Source of the DNA: Microbacterium sp. Nx66
GTDB taxonomy: Bacteria; Actinomycetota; Actinomycetes; Actinomycetales; Microbacteriaceae
DNA: 64,000 nucleotides
Direction of reading: 5' to 3'
Assembly (NCBI RefSeq): GCF_904066215.1
Contig: NZ_LR880474.1
Coordinates: forward strand, 1,736,001-1,800,000
The position numbers and the translations under genes were made by a program. Below, one piece after another: positions 8,600 to 17,452 of this stretch. The notes under the pieces were generated by a model. That model was not told the DNA's origin, ran no database searches, and was given only the letters and a program-made list of their open reading frames with translations. Each line of letters begins with the position of its first letter. Position 1 is the first letter of the stretch.

Positions 8600-9634
8600 T
8601 CAGTCGCGGTCGGCGAGGAGCTTCCGCACCCGAGGGATCACCTCGGTGCCGTACAGCTCGATGCTGCGCATCATCGACTCGTGCGACAGGGTGCCGGTCG
8701 CGTACTTGAGGTCGAAGCGGCCGAGCCCGAGGGTCGTGATCGTGTCGGCGATCTTCGCCGCGACGCGCTCCGGCGAACCGGCATAGAGCGAGCCCTCCGG
8801 ACCGATGTCGTTCTGAAAGCGCGCGCGGCTGTAAGGCGGCCAGCCGCGCTCGCGACCGATGGTGTTGTTCATCGCCTCGAAGCCCGGGTAGGCCTCGTCC
8901 CACGCCTCCGCGTCGGTGGGCGCGATGTGACCGGGTGAGTGCACGGCCACCGGGTGGGCGGTCGTCCCGAAGGAGGCGACCGAGCGGTGGTAGAGGTCGA
9001 CGAACGGCTTGAACCGCCCGGCCGGGCCGCCGATGATCGCCAGCATCAGGCCGAGACCGTGACGCGCGACACGCACGACGGACTCCGGGCTGCCCCCCAC
9101 GCCGACCCACGTGCGCAGGCCCTTCTCGGTCTTCGGGAAGACGTCCGCGTTGTCGAGAGACGGCCGCAGCGAGCCGGACCACGTGACGGGCTCTTCCTTG
9201 AGGAGCTCGACGAACAGCTCGAGCTTCTCCTCGAAGAGCCGGTCGTAGTCGCGCAGGTCGTAGCCGAACAGCGGGAAGGACTCGATGAACGAACCGCGCC
9301 CGAGGACGACCTCCGCCCGGCCGCCGGACAGGGCGTCGAGGGTGGAGAAGCGTTCGAACACACGCACCGGGTCGTCCGAGGACAGCACGGTCACGGCGGT
9401 GCCCAGCCGGATGCGCTCGGTGCGCGCCGCGATCGCCGCGAGCACCATCTCCGGGGACGAGACCGCGAACTCGCGCCGGTGGTGCTCCCCCACCCCGAAG
9501 AAGTCGACGCCGACGGTGTCGGCCAGCTCCGCCTGCGCGACGACGTTCCGGATGGTCTGCGCGCCGCTGAGCAGCTCGCCGTCCTGATCCCGGGTGATGT
9601 CGCCGAACGTGTCCAGCCCGAATTCGATGCCCAT
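8600..9634 (-). CDS. LLM-class flavin-dependent oxidoreductase
   Basis: 344-residue luciferase-like monooxygenase fold using FMN or F420. Recognisable parts are FGVGEHHRREFAVSSPE (about 46-62), IRLGTAVTVLSSDDPVR (75-91), ALSGGRAEVVLGRG (99-112) and WVGVGGSPESVVR (about 170-183). Length is normal for the family. ATG at 9634 follows AGGAAGG at good spacing. The substrate is not readable; the neighbouring MFS importer is a candidate partner. Confidence 0.87.
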   Translation of the reverse strand: MGIEFGLDTFGDITRDQDGELLSGAQTIRNVVAQAELADTVGVDFFGVGEHHRREFAVSSPEMVLAAIAARTERIRLGTAVTVLSSDDPVRVFERFSTLDALSGGRAEVVLGRGSFIESFPLFGYDLRDYDRLFEEKLELFVELLKEEPVTWSGSLRPSLDNADVFPKTEKGLRTWVGVGGSPESVVRVARHGLGLMLAIIGGPAGRFKPFVDLYHRSVASFGTTAHPVAVHSPGHIAPTDAEAWDEAYPGFEAMNNTIGRERGWPPYSRARFQNDIGPEGSLYAGSPERVAAKIADTITTLGLGRFDLKYATGTLSHESMMRSIELYGTEVIPRVRKLLADRD

Positions 9635-9689
9635 GTCACACCTTCCTATTCAGGTGAATGGAACACGCGGACTCGGGCCGGCATTCCCG

Positions 9690-11366
9690 TCACCGAGGGA
9701 GCAGCGCGCTGCGCAGCGTGTCGAGTCCGACGCCGCCGAGATCGAGGGCGCGCTTGTGGAAGCCCTTGAAGCTGAACGCGTCGCCCTCCGCCTGCTGCAC
9801 GGCGTCGCGGACCTGCTCCCAGATGCGTTGACCGACCTTGTACGACGGAGCCTGACCCGGCCAGCCGAGGTACCGGTTGACCTCGAACTGCACGAACTGG
9901 TCCGACATGTTCACGTTGCGGCGGAGGAAGTCGAGCGCGTACTCGGCATCCCAGACGCCCTCGCCCTCGAGTCGGGGCTTGCCGAGGTGCACGCCGATGT
10001 CGAGGACCACGCGCGCCGCCCGCATCCGCTGCCCATCCAGCATGCCGAGACGATCCGCCGGGTCATCGAGGTAACCGAGCTGCTCCATCAGTCGCTCCGC
10101 ATACAGCGCCCAGCCCTCCGCGTGGCCGGACGTTCCGGCGAGCAGTCGTCGCCACGAGTTCAGCTCGGCGCGGTTGTAGACGGCCTGGGCGATCTGCAGG
10201 TGATGCCCCGGCACACCCTCGTGGTACACGGTGGTGAGCTCGCGCCACGTGTCGAACTCGGTGACGCCCTCGGGGACCGACCACCACATGCGACCGGGGC
10301 GCGAGAAGTCGTCGGTGGGACCGGTGTAGTAGATCCCGCCCTCCTGCGTCGGCGCGATCATGCACTCCAGCGTGCGGATCGCCTCCGGGATGTCGAAGTG
10401 CGAGGCACCCAGCTCGGCGACCGCTCGATCGCTGGTCTCCTGCATCCACCGCTGGAGCGCCTCGGCGCCGACGAGCTTACGGGCGGGGTCCGACTCCAGA
10501 TGCGCGACGGCCTCCTCGACGGAGGCTCCGGGAAGGATCTCGTTCGCGATCGCCGTCTGCTCGGCCACCATGCGGGCGAGCTCTTCCCGGCCCCACTCGT
10601 AGGTCTCGTCGAGGTCGATGGTCGCGCCGAGGAAACGCCGGGAGTTGAGGGCGTAGAGCTCGCGCCCCACGGCGTCCGTCTCACCGGCTTCGGGGGCCAG
10701 CTCCTCGCCCAGGAAGCGCCGCAGCTCGCCGTAGGCGACCCGGGCAGCCGCGGAGTTGTCCGCCAGCGTGCGGGCGAGCGAGGCGGGAAGCTGACCTTCC
10801 TCGGGATCGGCGTGCGCGACGAACGCCGCGAAGAAGCCGTCGTCGGCGATGTAGCGGTCGATCTGCGTCGCGACCTCCGCGACCTGGCGACGGGCGGGAG
10901 TGACGCCCTCGGCGATGCCCAGACGGAGCGTCTCGATGTACCCGCGCAGCGCCCCCGGCACGGCAGAGAGTCGGGTGGAGACGACCTCCCAGTCCTCGAC
11001 CGTCGCGGTGGGCATCAGGTCGAAGGCGGAGCGGACGTCCTGCGCGGCGGATGCGATGACGTTCAGATCACGCAGGTGCCACTTCGCGTCGTGCAACTCG
11101 AGGTCGAGGCGCAGCTCGGCGCTGAGATCGGTCTTGGTGACCTCGTCGATCGCGTCGACCGGCTCCAGCGCGGCCAGCTTGTCCAGTGTGGCCCGCGTCG
11201 CCGCGGCGATCTCCTCGTGACCTTCCGGACTCAGGTCGCCGAATCGGTCGTTGACCTCGGAGCGGCCGATGTACGTGCCGAGAGTCGGCGCCAGCACGGC
11301 GATCGTGTCGACCCATTCATCGGCGACCCTGTCGATGGCGGAGGGGGTGCGGGGTGCGGAAGTCAT
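9690..11366 (-). CDS. DUF885 domain protein (putative metallopeptidase-like)
   Basis: 558 residues covering a complete DUF885 domain, an actinobacterial family related to zinc peptidases. The key motif is TTVYHEGVPGHHLQIAQ, with HExxPGHH in place of a classic HExxH, plus a following glutamate-bearing helix (SGHAEGWALYAERLM), the expected third-ligand region. No signal peptide or membrane segment is seen, so it is probably cytoplasmic. It lies 39 bases after the polA stop on the same strand. Peptidase activity is inferred from the family, not shown. Confidence 0.85.
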   Translation of the reverse strand: MTSAPRTPSAIDRVADEWVDTIAVLAPTLGTYIGRSEVNDRFGDLSPEGHEEIAAATRATLDKLAALEPVDAIDEVTKTDLSAELRLDLELHDAKWHLRDLNVIASAAQDVRSAFDLMPTATVEDWEVVSTRLSAVPGALRGYIETLRLGIAEGVTPARRQVAEVATQIDRYIADDGFFAAFVAHADPEEGQLPASLARTLADNSAAARVAYGELRRFLGEELAPEAGETDAVGRELYALNSRRFLGATIDLDETYEWGREELARMVAEQTAIANEILPGASVEEAVAHLESDPARKLVGAEALQRWMQETSDRAVAELGASHFDIPEAIRTLECMIAPTQEGGIYYTGPTDDFSRPGRMWWSVPEGVTEFDTWRELTTVYHEGVPGHHLQIAQAVYNRAELNSWRRLLAGTSGHAEGWALYAERLMEQLGYLDDPADRLGMLDGQRMRAARVVLDIGVHLGKPRLEGEGVWDAEYALDFLRRNVNMSDQFVQFEVNRYLGWPGQAPSYKVGQRIWEQVRDAVQQAEGDAFSFKGFHKRALDLGGVGLDTLRSALLPR

Positions 11367-11405
11367 ACCTTCCAGCCTAATCCCCGCCCCCTCCGGCCAC
11401 CGGGA

Positions 11406-14039
11406 TCAGTGCGCGGCTTCGTTCCAGTCCCGACCGCGGCCGACCTGCACGTCGAGCGGCACGGAGAGCTGCGCGGCGTCACCCATCCGCGTGCGGACGA
11501 TCTGCTCCACCGCGTCCCACTCCCCCGCAGCGACCTCGACGACGAGTTCATCGTGGATCTGCAGCAGCACCCGCGACTCCAGCTTCGCGGCGTGGAGGTC
11601 GTCGTGGATGTGGAACAGCGCGATCTTCATGATGTCGGCCGCGCTCCCCTGGATCGGGGCGTTGAGCGCGGCCCGCTCGGCGTTCTCGCGCAGCACGCGG
11701 TTGGGGCTCGCGAGATCGGGGAACGGCCGCCGACGTCCGAAGATCGTCTCGGTGTAGCCGACCTCCTTGGCCTTCATCACCGAGGCCCGCAGGTAGTCGC
11801 GGACCGCACCGAACCGTGCGAAGTACTCCACCATGAGCTGCTTGGCCTCCGACTGCTCGATGCGCAGCTGCTTGGACAGCCCGAACGCGGAGAGTCCGTA
11901 GACGAGGCCGTACGACATCGCCTTCACCTTGGTGCGCATCGCCGGCGTGACCTCGGACGGATCGACGCCGAACACGCGGGCGCCGACGAAACGGTGCAGG
12001 TCTTCACCGCTGTTGAAGGCCTCGATCAACCCCTCATCACCCGAGAGGTGCGCCATGATCCGCATCTCGATCTGCGAGTAGTCGGCGGTGAGCAGGGTCT
12101 CGTACCCCTCGCCGACCTCGAAGGCGCTGCGGATGCGCCGTGACTCCTCGGTGCGGACCGGGATGTTCTGGAGGTTCGGGTCGGTGCTGGACAGGCGCCC
12201 GGTCTGACTGCCGGTCTGCACATAGGTCGTGTGCACCCGATTGTCCTCGCGGATCGCGGTGTCGAGGGACTCGATGATCTGCCGCAGCTTCGTCGCCTCT
12301 CGGTGCTGCAGCAGCAGGCTCAGGAAGGGGTGCGGGTGCGACTCCTGGAGGTCGGCGAGCACGGCCGCATCGGTCGAGTACCCGGTCTTCGTCTTGCGCG
12401 TCTTCGGAAGCTGCAGGTCTTCGAACAGCACCTCCTGGAGCTGCTTCGGCGACCCGAGGTTGAACTCGCGGCCGACAACCGAGAACGCCTCCTGGGCCAG
12501 CGCATCCGCGCGTGTCGCGAGCTCGGCCGAGAACGTCGACAGAACCTCGTGCGAGACGGCGACGCCGGCGAGCTCCATGTCGGCGAGGGTGCGGAGCGTC
12601 GGCAGCTCGATGTCGCGGAGCACGGCGTCGACCGGCTCGGGCAGATCGTTTCGCAGGGCCTCGGCCACGCGGAGGATGAACCACGCCTCCTGCGACGGGG
12701 TGGCACCCTCGGTCTCCGGCACGAGCTGCGACGGATCGGCCTCGGGGAGCTTCTCCCCCAGGTAGCGCTGGACGAGGTCGGACAGCGTCTTGTCCGGGAA
12801 GCTCGGACGCAGCAGCCAGCCGGCGAGGCTCGTGTCGTAGGCGAGCCCGCAGAGACGGATCCCGTGACGGAGCAGCGCCTTCACCTGCGGCTTGGCGTCG
12901 TGCAGCACCTTCGGCGCGTCGGACTCCAGCCACGTGCGCAGCGCCGCGGCCGCCTCCTCCGACCAGTCGAGCTCGCGCAGCTCGCTCCCGGTGGCGACGC
13001 CGACGCGCACGGGGGCGCCGGACTGCACCACGACCCGGAGAGCGATATCTCCGCTCTGAGCCGCGGCCCAGGTGGCCAGATCGGAGGCGGACACCTGTGC
13101 CGGCGCCGGCATCTCGACGACGGAGGCCGGGTCGTCGGCCACCTCGCCCGCACCGACGGCCTCGAAGACTCGCGGCAGCAGCGTGCGGAACTCGAGTCGG
13201 GCGAAGATGTCGCGGACGGCCTCGGCATCGATCGGGGCGACCGCGAGATCGGCCGGTGCCACCGGCAGCTCCACGTCGGTGAGCAGGCGGTTGAGCTTGC
13301 GGTTGCGGCGGACGTCTTCGATGTGATCGCGGAGGTTGCCGCCGACCACGCCCTTGATCTCGCCGGCACGCTCGAGCAGCTCGTCGAGGGAGCCGAACTG
13401 CGTGAGCCACTTGACGGCCGTCTTCTCCCCCACCTTCGGCACACCGGGGAGGTTGTCGCTGGTCTCACCGACGAGGGCGGCGATGTCGGGGTACTGCTCG
13501 GGACGGACGCCGTAGCGCTCCTGCACCGTCGTCGGGTCGTAGCGCTTGAGCTGCGAGACACCCTGCACGGACGGATACAGCAGCGTGACGTCGTCGGTGA
13601 CGAGCTGGATGGTGTCGCGGTCTCCGGAGACCACGAGCACGTCGTAGCCCTGGGCGGCGCCCTGGGTGGAGAGGGTGGCGAGGATGTCGTCGGCCTCGAT
13701 GCCCTCCTGCGTCAGCACCGGGATCGACATCGCGGCGAGGCAGTCCTGCAGCAGCGGGATCTGGCCCTTGAACTCCTGCGGCGTCTCGGATCGGGTGGCC
13801 TTGTACTCCGGGTACTCGTCGGTGCGGAACGAGTGGCGGGAGGTGTCGAACGCGATCGCGAGGTGGGTGGGCTGCTCGGCCTTGATGAGGTTGACCAGCA
13901 TGGACAGGAACCCGTAGATGGCGTTCGTGTGCTGGTTGTCCTTGGTGGTGAAGTTGTCCACCGGGAGGGCGAAGAAGGCCCGGTAGGCGAGCGAGTGGCC
14001 GTCGACGACCATGAGGGTAGGCTTTGCGGAGTCCGTCAC
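11406..14039 (-). CDS. polA: DNA polymerase I
   Basis: 877 residues. An N-terminal 5'-nuclease domain spans about 1-300 (VVDGHSLAYRAFFAL, then VVSGDRDTIQLV). A degenerate 3'-5' exonuclease-like region lies at about 310-480, and the polymerase domain runs to the C terminus. Polymerase motif A is TADYSQIEMR, motif B is KVKAMSYGLVYGLSAFG, motif C is QIHDELVVEV. The exonuclease-like region lacks the first DxE pair, and the second motif reads HDAKPQVKALL, so proofreading should be absent, as known for other actinobacterial PolA. The role is Okazaki-fragment processing and repair synthesis. GTG start at 14039, divergent from the thioesterase gene. Confidence 0.97.
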   Translation of the reverse strand: MTDSAKPTLMVVDGHSLAYRAFFALPVDNFTTKDNQHTNAIYGFLSMLVNLIKAEQPTHLAIAFDTSRHSFRTDEYPEYKATRSETPQEFKGQIPLLQDCLAAMSIPVLTQEGIEADDILATLSTQGAAQGYDVLVVSGDRDTIQLVTDDVTLLYPSVQGVSQLKRYDPTTVQERYGVRPEQYPDIAALVGETSDNLPGVPKVGEKTAVKWLTQFGSLDELLERAGEIKGVVGGNLRDHIEDVRRNRKLNRLLTDVELPVAPADLAVAPIDAEAVRDIFARLEFRTLLPRVFEAVGAGEVADDPASVVEMPAPAQVSASDLATWAAAQSGDIALRVVVQSGAPVRVGVATGSELRELDWSEEAAAALRTWLESDAPKVLHDAKPQVKALLRHGIRLCGLAYDTSLAGWLLRPSFPDKTLSDLVQRYLGEKLPEADPSQLVPETEGATPSQEAWFILRVAEALRNDLPEPVDAVLRDIELPTLRTLADMELAGVAVSHEVLSTFSAELATRADALAQEAFSVVGREFNLGSPKQLQEVLFEDLQLPKTRKTKTGYSTDAAVLADLQESHPHPFLSLLLQHREATKLRQIIESLDTAIREDNRVHTTYVQTGSQTGRLSSTDPNLQNIPVRTEESRRIRSAFEVGEGYETLLTADYSQIEMRIMAHLSGDEGLIEAFNSGEDLHRFVGARVFGVDPSEVTPAMRTKVKAMSYGLVYGLSAFGLSKQLRIEQSEAKQLMVEYFARFGAVRDYLRASVMKAKEVGYTETIFGRRRPFPDLASPNRVLRENAERAALNAPIQGSAADIMKIALFHIHDDLHAAKLESRVLLQIHDELVVEVAAGEWDAVEQIVRTRMGDAAQLSVPLDVQVGRGRDWNEAAH

Positions 14040-14084
14040 CCTGTCAGCCTAACGAGGAGCACGGACACCCGCAGAGGAGGATGC

Positions 14085-14513
14085 ATGAGCGAGGTCGCCA
14101 CCAGCGAAGGACTCGAGTGGGCGGCCGCCCGCGGCATGGGAGCCCTGGCCGAGAAGATGGGCATGGAGTTCGTCGAGTTCGGCGTCGACCGGTGCGTGGC
14201 GACGATGCCGGTGGAGGGCAACACCCAGCCGGTCGGTCTCATGCACGGCGGCGCCTACGTCGTGCTAGGCGAATCGCTCGGCTCGATGGCGGCCAATCTG
14301 CATGCGGGAGCGGGCCGCCTGGCGGTCGGGGTCGACATCAACGCCACGCACACCCGGTCGGCCACCTCGGGCGTGGTCACCGGGGTCTGCACGCCCGTGC
14401 ACCTGGGCCGGAGCATCACGGTGCACGAGATCGTCGTGACCGACGATCAGGGCCGGCGCTGCTCCACGATCCGCATCACCAACATGATCAAGGACGCTCC
14501 CGCCGGGCGCTGA
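14085..14513 (+). CDS. Hotdog-fold thioesterase (PaaI/MenI-like)
   Basis: 142-residue acyl-CoA thioesterase-like protein. The family signature is LMHGGAYVVLGESLGSMAAN (about 48-67), where HGG precedes the catalytic acidic residue in the central helix. The remaining beta sheet includes GVDINATHTRS and TSGVVTGVCTPVHLGRS. An excellent GAGGAGG ribosome site ends four bases before the ATG at 14085. PaaI- and MenI-type enzymes hydrolyse aromatic or DHNA-CoA thioesters; the substrate here is not determined. Its 3' end overlaps the convergent GNAT gene by 26 bases. Confidence 0.88.
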   Translation: MSEVATSEGLEWAAARGMGALAEKMGMEFVEFGVDRCVATMPVEGNTQPVGLMHGGAYVVLGESLGSMAANLHAGAGRLAVGVDINATHTRSATSGVVTGVCTPVHLGRSITVHEIVVTDDQGRRCSTIRITNMIKDAPAGR

Positions 14514-15051
14514 GCGGCTCCTCCAGCAGCAGCTGGAAGAGGATGTGGTCCTGCCACTCCCCCGCGATCCGCAGGTACTTCGGGGCGATGCCGATGCGCT
14601 CGAAGCCGTTGGCGGCGAGCACCCGCTGGGAGGCCACGTTGTGCAGCAGCGTCGAGGCCTGGAGCCGGTGCAGCCGCAGCTCGTCCCGCGCGTGCTCCGC
14701 GATGAGGGCCACCGCGCGACCTGCGAGGCCGCGGCGCAGCCGGGTGGAATCGATCCAGTAGCCGAGATCAGCGCTCCAGAACGCGCCGCGCACGATGGTG
14801 TTCAGGTTCATCCGGCCGCGGATCTCGCCGTCGTCCGAGAGGATCACGAACCGGGAGCTCCGGCCGAGCGCGGCTTCGGCGACGCACTGCTGGGCGTTCT
14901 GCTCCTGCCACTCCTCGGTGAAGAACGCCTCGGAGCGCACCGGCTCCCAGGGGGCGAGATGCTCCCTGTTCGCCCGGTACGCACGCGCGAGTGCGGCTCC
15001 GTCCCCGGCACGGACCGGCCGCAGAACATGCTCTGCGTCCAGCCGGAGCAC
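14488..15051 (-). CDS. GNAT-family N-acetyltransferase (RimJ/RimL type)
   Basis: 187-residue ribosomal-protein-alanine-acetyltransferase-like enzyme. It has HVLRPVRAGDGAALA at the N terminus, GYWIDSTRLRRGLAGRAVAL carrying the acetyl-CoA loop (RRGLAG), and ASQRVLAANGFERIG near the end, the hallmark of this branch. The GTG at 15051 is nine bases after the stop of the ANTAR regulator, so translation is likely coupled. The substrate is unknown. Confidence 0.85.
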   Translation of the reverse strand: MLRLDAEHVLRPVRAGDGAALARAYRANREHLAPWEPVRSEAFFTEEWQEQNAQQCVAEAALGRSSRFVILSDDGEIRGRMNLNTIVRGAFWSADLGYWIDSTRLRRGLAGRAVALIAEHARDELRLHRLQASTLLHNVASQRVLAANGFERIGIAPKYLRIAGEWQDHILFQLLLEEPLSARRERP

Positions 15052-15060
15052 CGGAGTGCC

Positions 15061-15678
15061 TTACTTCTTGGGAGCGAGCTGCTCGATGATCGCCTTGGCG
15101 ACGTCCTGCATCGTCAGCCGGCGATCCATCGACGCCTTCTGGATCCAGCGGAACGCCTCGGGCTCGCTCAGGCCCATCTTCTCGTTGAGGAGCCCCTTGG
15201 CCCGGTCGACGAGCTTGCGGGTCTCGAAGCGCTCGACCATGTCGGCGACCTCGGCCTCGAGAGTGATGATCTGCTCGTGGCGGGCCAGAGCGATCTCGAT
15301 CGCGGGAAGGAGGTCGTTCGGGGTGAAGGGCTTCACGACGTAGGCCAGGGCTCCGGCCTCGCTCGCCCGCTCCACGAGCTCCTTCTGGCTGAACGCGGTC
15401 AGCAGCACGACGGGGGCGATGTTGCCCTTGTGCAGCTTCTCGGCGGCGCTGATGCCGTCGAGCTGGGGCATCTTCACGTCCATGATGACGAGGTCGGGAC
15501 GCAGCTCGGTGGCGAGGGCCACCGCCGTCTCGCCGTCGCCGGCCTCGCCGACGACATCGAAGCCGTTGTCGCGGAGGATCTCGACGATGTCGAGACGGAT
15601 CAGCGATTCGTCTTCGGCGACGACGACGCGTCGGGGTGCGGATGCCGTGGGCTGCTCAGCCTGTTCTTGCTCGGTCAC
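15061..15678 (-). CDS. ANTAR-domain response regulator (PdtaR-like)
   Basis: 205 residues. The N-terminal receiver domain spans about 18-130, with the acidic pair in VVVAEDESLIRLD, phosphoacceptor Asp in LVIMDVKMPQLDG, Thr/Ser in LLTAFS and Lys in VVKPF. The C-terminal ANTAR RNA-binding three-helix bundle covers about 140-200 (RAKGLLNEKMGLSEPEAFRW). Proteins of this type act by binding paired hairpins in mRNA leaders to block termination once phosphorylated by a histidine kinase such as PdtaS. No kinase gene is in the window. GTG start at 15678. Confidence 0.93.
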   Translation of the reverse strand: MTEQEQAEQPTASAPRRVVVAEDESLIRLDIVEILRDNGFDVVGEAGDGETAVALATELRPDLVIMDVKMPQLDGISAAEKLHKGNIAPVVLLTAFSQKELVERASEAGALAYVVKPFTPNDLLPAIEIALARHEQIITLEAEVADMVERFETRKLVDRAKGLLNEKMGLSEPEAFRWIQKASMDRRLTMQDVAKAIIEQLAPKK

Positions 15679-15754
15679 CCCTCCATCCTAACGGAGAGGT
15701 CCTCACCACCGGCTGAAGACAGCGGGCACGCGAGGAAGCGTCCGCCGTCTGCGC

Positions 15755-15760
15755 TACAGT
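15755..15760 (+). promoter_or_regulatory. Candidate -10 box of the tRNA-Leu gene
   Basis: TACAGT lies 18 bases before the first base of the tRNA and matches TATAAT at four of six positions. No convincing -35 hexamer is visible at the usual spacing, so this is a tentative assignment. Confidence 0.3.
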
Positions 15761-15778
15761 CGAAGTCGCGAGACACGG

Positions 15779-15864
15779 GCCGGCGTGGCGGAATGGCAGA
15801 CGCGGAGCACTCAAAATGCTTTGTCCGAAAGGGCGTGTGGGTTCGAGTCCCACCGCCGGCACCA
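15779..15864 (+). tRNA. tRNA-Leu (anticodon CAA)
   Basis: A full class II tRNA. The acceptor stem GCCGGCG (15779-15785) pairs with CGCCGGC (15854-15860), followed by discriminator A and an encoded CCA (15862-15864). The anticodon stem AGCA/TGCT encloses the loop CTCAAAA, giving anticodon CAA at 15812-15814, which reads the leucine codon UUG. A long variable arm (TTTGTCCGAAAGGGCGT) fits tRNA-Leu, and the T loop is GGGTTCGAGTCCC. UUG is rare in such high-GC genes. Confidence 0.96.
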
Positions 15865-15886
15865 GCATCGCGAACCGCTCGTCCCG

Positions 15887-16597
15887 TCACTCGGCGAGGG
15901 CGGCGAGTTCGGCCATCACGCGGGGGTGGGCGAGGATCCGGAAGTGCCCTCCCGTCTCCAGCACCACGTTCTTGGCCCCGGCGAGCTCGCTCCCCTCGGG
16001 GATATGCGGATCGAACGCGGCGTAGATCGAGACGATGCGGGCGTTGACGTCGAGCTCCCGCCCCAGGGCGACGATAGAGGGGTCGTCCGGCGAGAACGCG
16101 CGCAGCACCCGACCGGGCAGCAACCGCGCATATCGTGAGCCCCCGAAGGGCGTCGCGATGGCGAGCATCCCGCGGATCCGTCCGCCCTCGGGGCCGGTCA
16201 TCACCAGCTTCCCGGCGAGACCGCCCTTGCTGTGGGCGACGAGGAAGACGCCGGAGAGGTCGTGCGCTCGCAGGTAGTCGGCCACCTGGTCGGCCTCATC
16301 CTGCACCGGGAACTGGTTGCGGCGCAGCGCGTCCACGACGTGCACCGGATGGCCCCGCTCGTGCAGCGCGACGATGAGCGGCTCCAGGAAGCGCCAGGTC
16401 TCGTAGACGCCGGCGAGGACGACGATCGGGGCGCGGTCTCCGGTGGCGAAGTCGTCCGCCTGGTCGCGGCCGAAGAACGAGCGGACCTGCCAGAACCCGG
16501 CGTACGCGTAGTCCGCAGCCCACCAGCCCAGCATCCTCAGGACGTCGATGGGGCCCTCCCCCGCCGGCTGGCTGCGGCCGGCACCGCCGTCGGCCAT
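15887..16597 (-). CDS. Alpha/beta-fold hydrolase, lipase/esterase-like
   Basis: 236 residues. VVLAGVYETWRFLEPLI takes the place of the HG oxyanion strand. LVAHSKGGLAGKLV (about 133-146) carries the nucleophile serine in an HSKGG elbow, and ETGGHFRIL near the C terminus supplies the histidine. This is the PGAP1/EstA-like lipase type rather than a classic GxSxG enzyme. The ATG at 16597 has GACGGGAG just before it. It overlaps the upstream alpha/beta hydrolase gene by 61 bases, so the two are co-translated. The substrate is unknown. Confidence 0.8.
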   Translation of the reverse strand: MADGGAGRSQPAGEGPIDVLRMLGWWAADYAYAGFWQVRSFFGRDQADDFATGDRAPIVVLAGVYETWRFLEPLIVALHERGHPVHVVDALRRNQFPVQDEADQVADYLRAHDLSGVFLVAHSKGGLAGKLVMTGPEGGRIRGMLAIATPFGGSRYARLLPGRVLRAFSPDDPSIVALGRELDVNARIVSIYAAFDPHIPEGSELAGAKNVVLETGGHFRILAHPRVMAELAALAE

Positions 16598-17343
16598 GCT
16601 CCCGTCGTGTGGGCCAGGATCGCGGAAGCCACCGCCCGGGGCGCGGACTGCTGCGCGACATGGTGGTGACCGGGGATCTCCACCAGTCGCGAGACGGCCG
16701 CCGCGTCGCGCAGGCGCCGGCACCACGCGCGTCCTGCGATGGGATCCTCACTCCCCCGCACGACAAGCACCGGCATGGAGAGCGCGGCGATCTTCTCCTC
16801 CAGGGGATACGCGAGCATGTGCCGGACCTGACGGAGATACCACCGCACGCCGCAGCGCAGGTAGTCGGTGAAGACGACGGTGTTGATCGCGGGGGTCTCG
16901 CCGAACGTGTCGATGGCCAGTGCGCGCGCCTGTGCACCGAGCGTCCGGTGGGCGTCGTCCGCGACGGGGCCGATCGTGACGACCGTACGGACGTACTCGG
17001 GATGCCGGAGCGCCGTCTCCACCGCCCACTGCACGCCCATCGAGTGTCCGACGAGCACGACCCGGTCGTCGTCGAGGCTCGCCACTACCTGGGCGAGACC
17101 CGCGGCCATCTGCGGGATGGAGACGTCGAACCGCGGTTTGGGCAGGCCGCCGAAGCCCGGAAGGTCGACGGAGACCACCCGAGTCGTGTCGGCGAGCACG
17201 GCGTGCAGCCGCGACAGATACCGGTGCGACATCCCGATCCCGTGCACGAGGACCACGGTCGGGGCCGTGCTGCCGGCCGGCCGCGGACTCTCCAGGATGC
17301 GGAACGTCAGCCCGGAGGTGACGAGGAGGCGACGGAAGACCAT
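16537..17343 (-). CDS. Alpha/beta hydrolase
   Basis: 268-residue alpha/beta hydrolase with all core motifs: oxyanion strand VVLVHGIGMSHRYL (about 30-43), nucleophile elbow VVLVGHSMGVQWA (Ser of GHSMG), acid in VVRGSEDPIAG, and catalytic histidine in IPGHHHVA. It resembles haloperoxidase- or esterase-type actinobacterial hydrolases. It starts at ATG 17343 and runs 61 bases into the next hydrolase gene. No substrate clue is seen. Confidence 0.87.
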   Translation of the reverse strand: MVFRRLLVTSGLTFRILESPRPAGSTAPTVVLVHGIGMSHRYLSRLHAVLADTTRVVSVDLPGFGGLPKPRFDVSIPQMAAGLAQVVASLDDDRVVLVGHSMGVQWAVETALRHPEYVRTVVTIGPVADDAHRTLGAQARALAIDTFGETPAINTVVFTDYLRCGVRWYLRQVRHMLAYPLEEKIAALSMPVLVVRGSEDPIAGRAWCRRLRDAAAVSRLVEIPGHHHVAQQSAPRAVASAILAHTTGAWPTAVPAAASRRGRAPSTS

Positions 17344-17408
17344 GGCAGCACGCTAGCCGAGGCCGCGGTCACGGCCGAGAGGCTTGACGCCCCGGCCCGG
17401 AGATGACA

Positions 17409-17440
17409 GAGAGGGGCGAGGCCGAAGCCCCGCCCCTCTC
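17409..17440 (-). terminator. Strong hairpin downstream of pyk
   Basis: GAGAGGGGCG (17409-17418) pairs perfectly with CGCCCCTCTC (17431-17440), and an inner GGC/GCC pairs around a CGAA tetraloop. It begins 12 bases beyond the pyk stop. There is no U-tract, as is usual for high-GC actinobacterial terminators, so termination is inferred from stem strength and position. Confidence 0.7.
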
Positions 17441-17452
17441 GGAACGTCTGCG

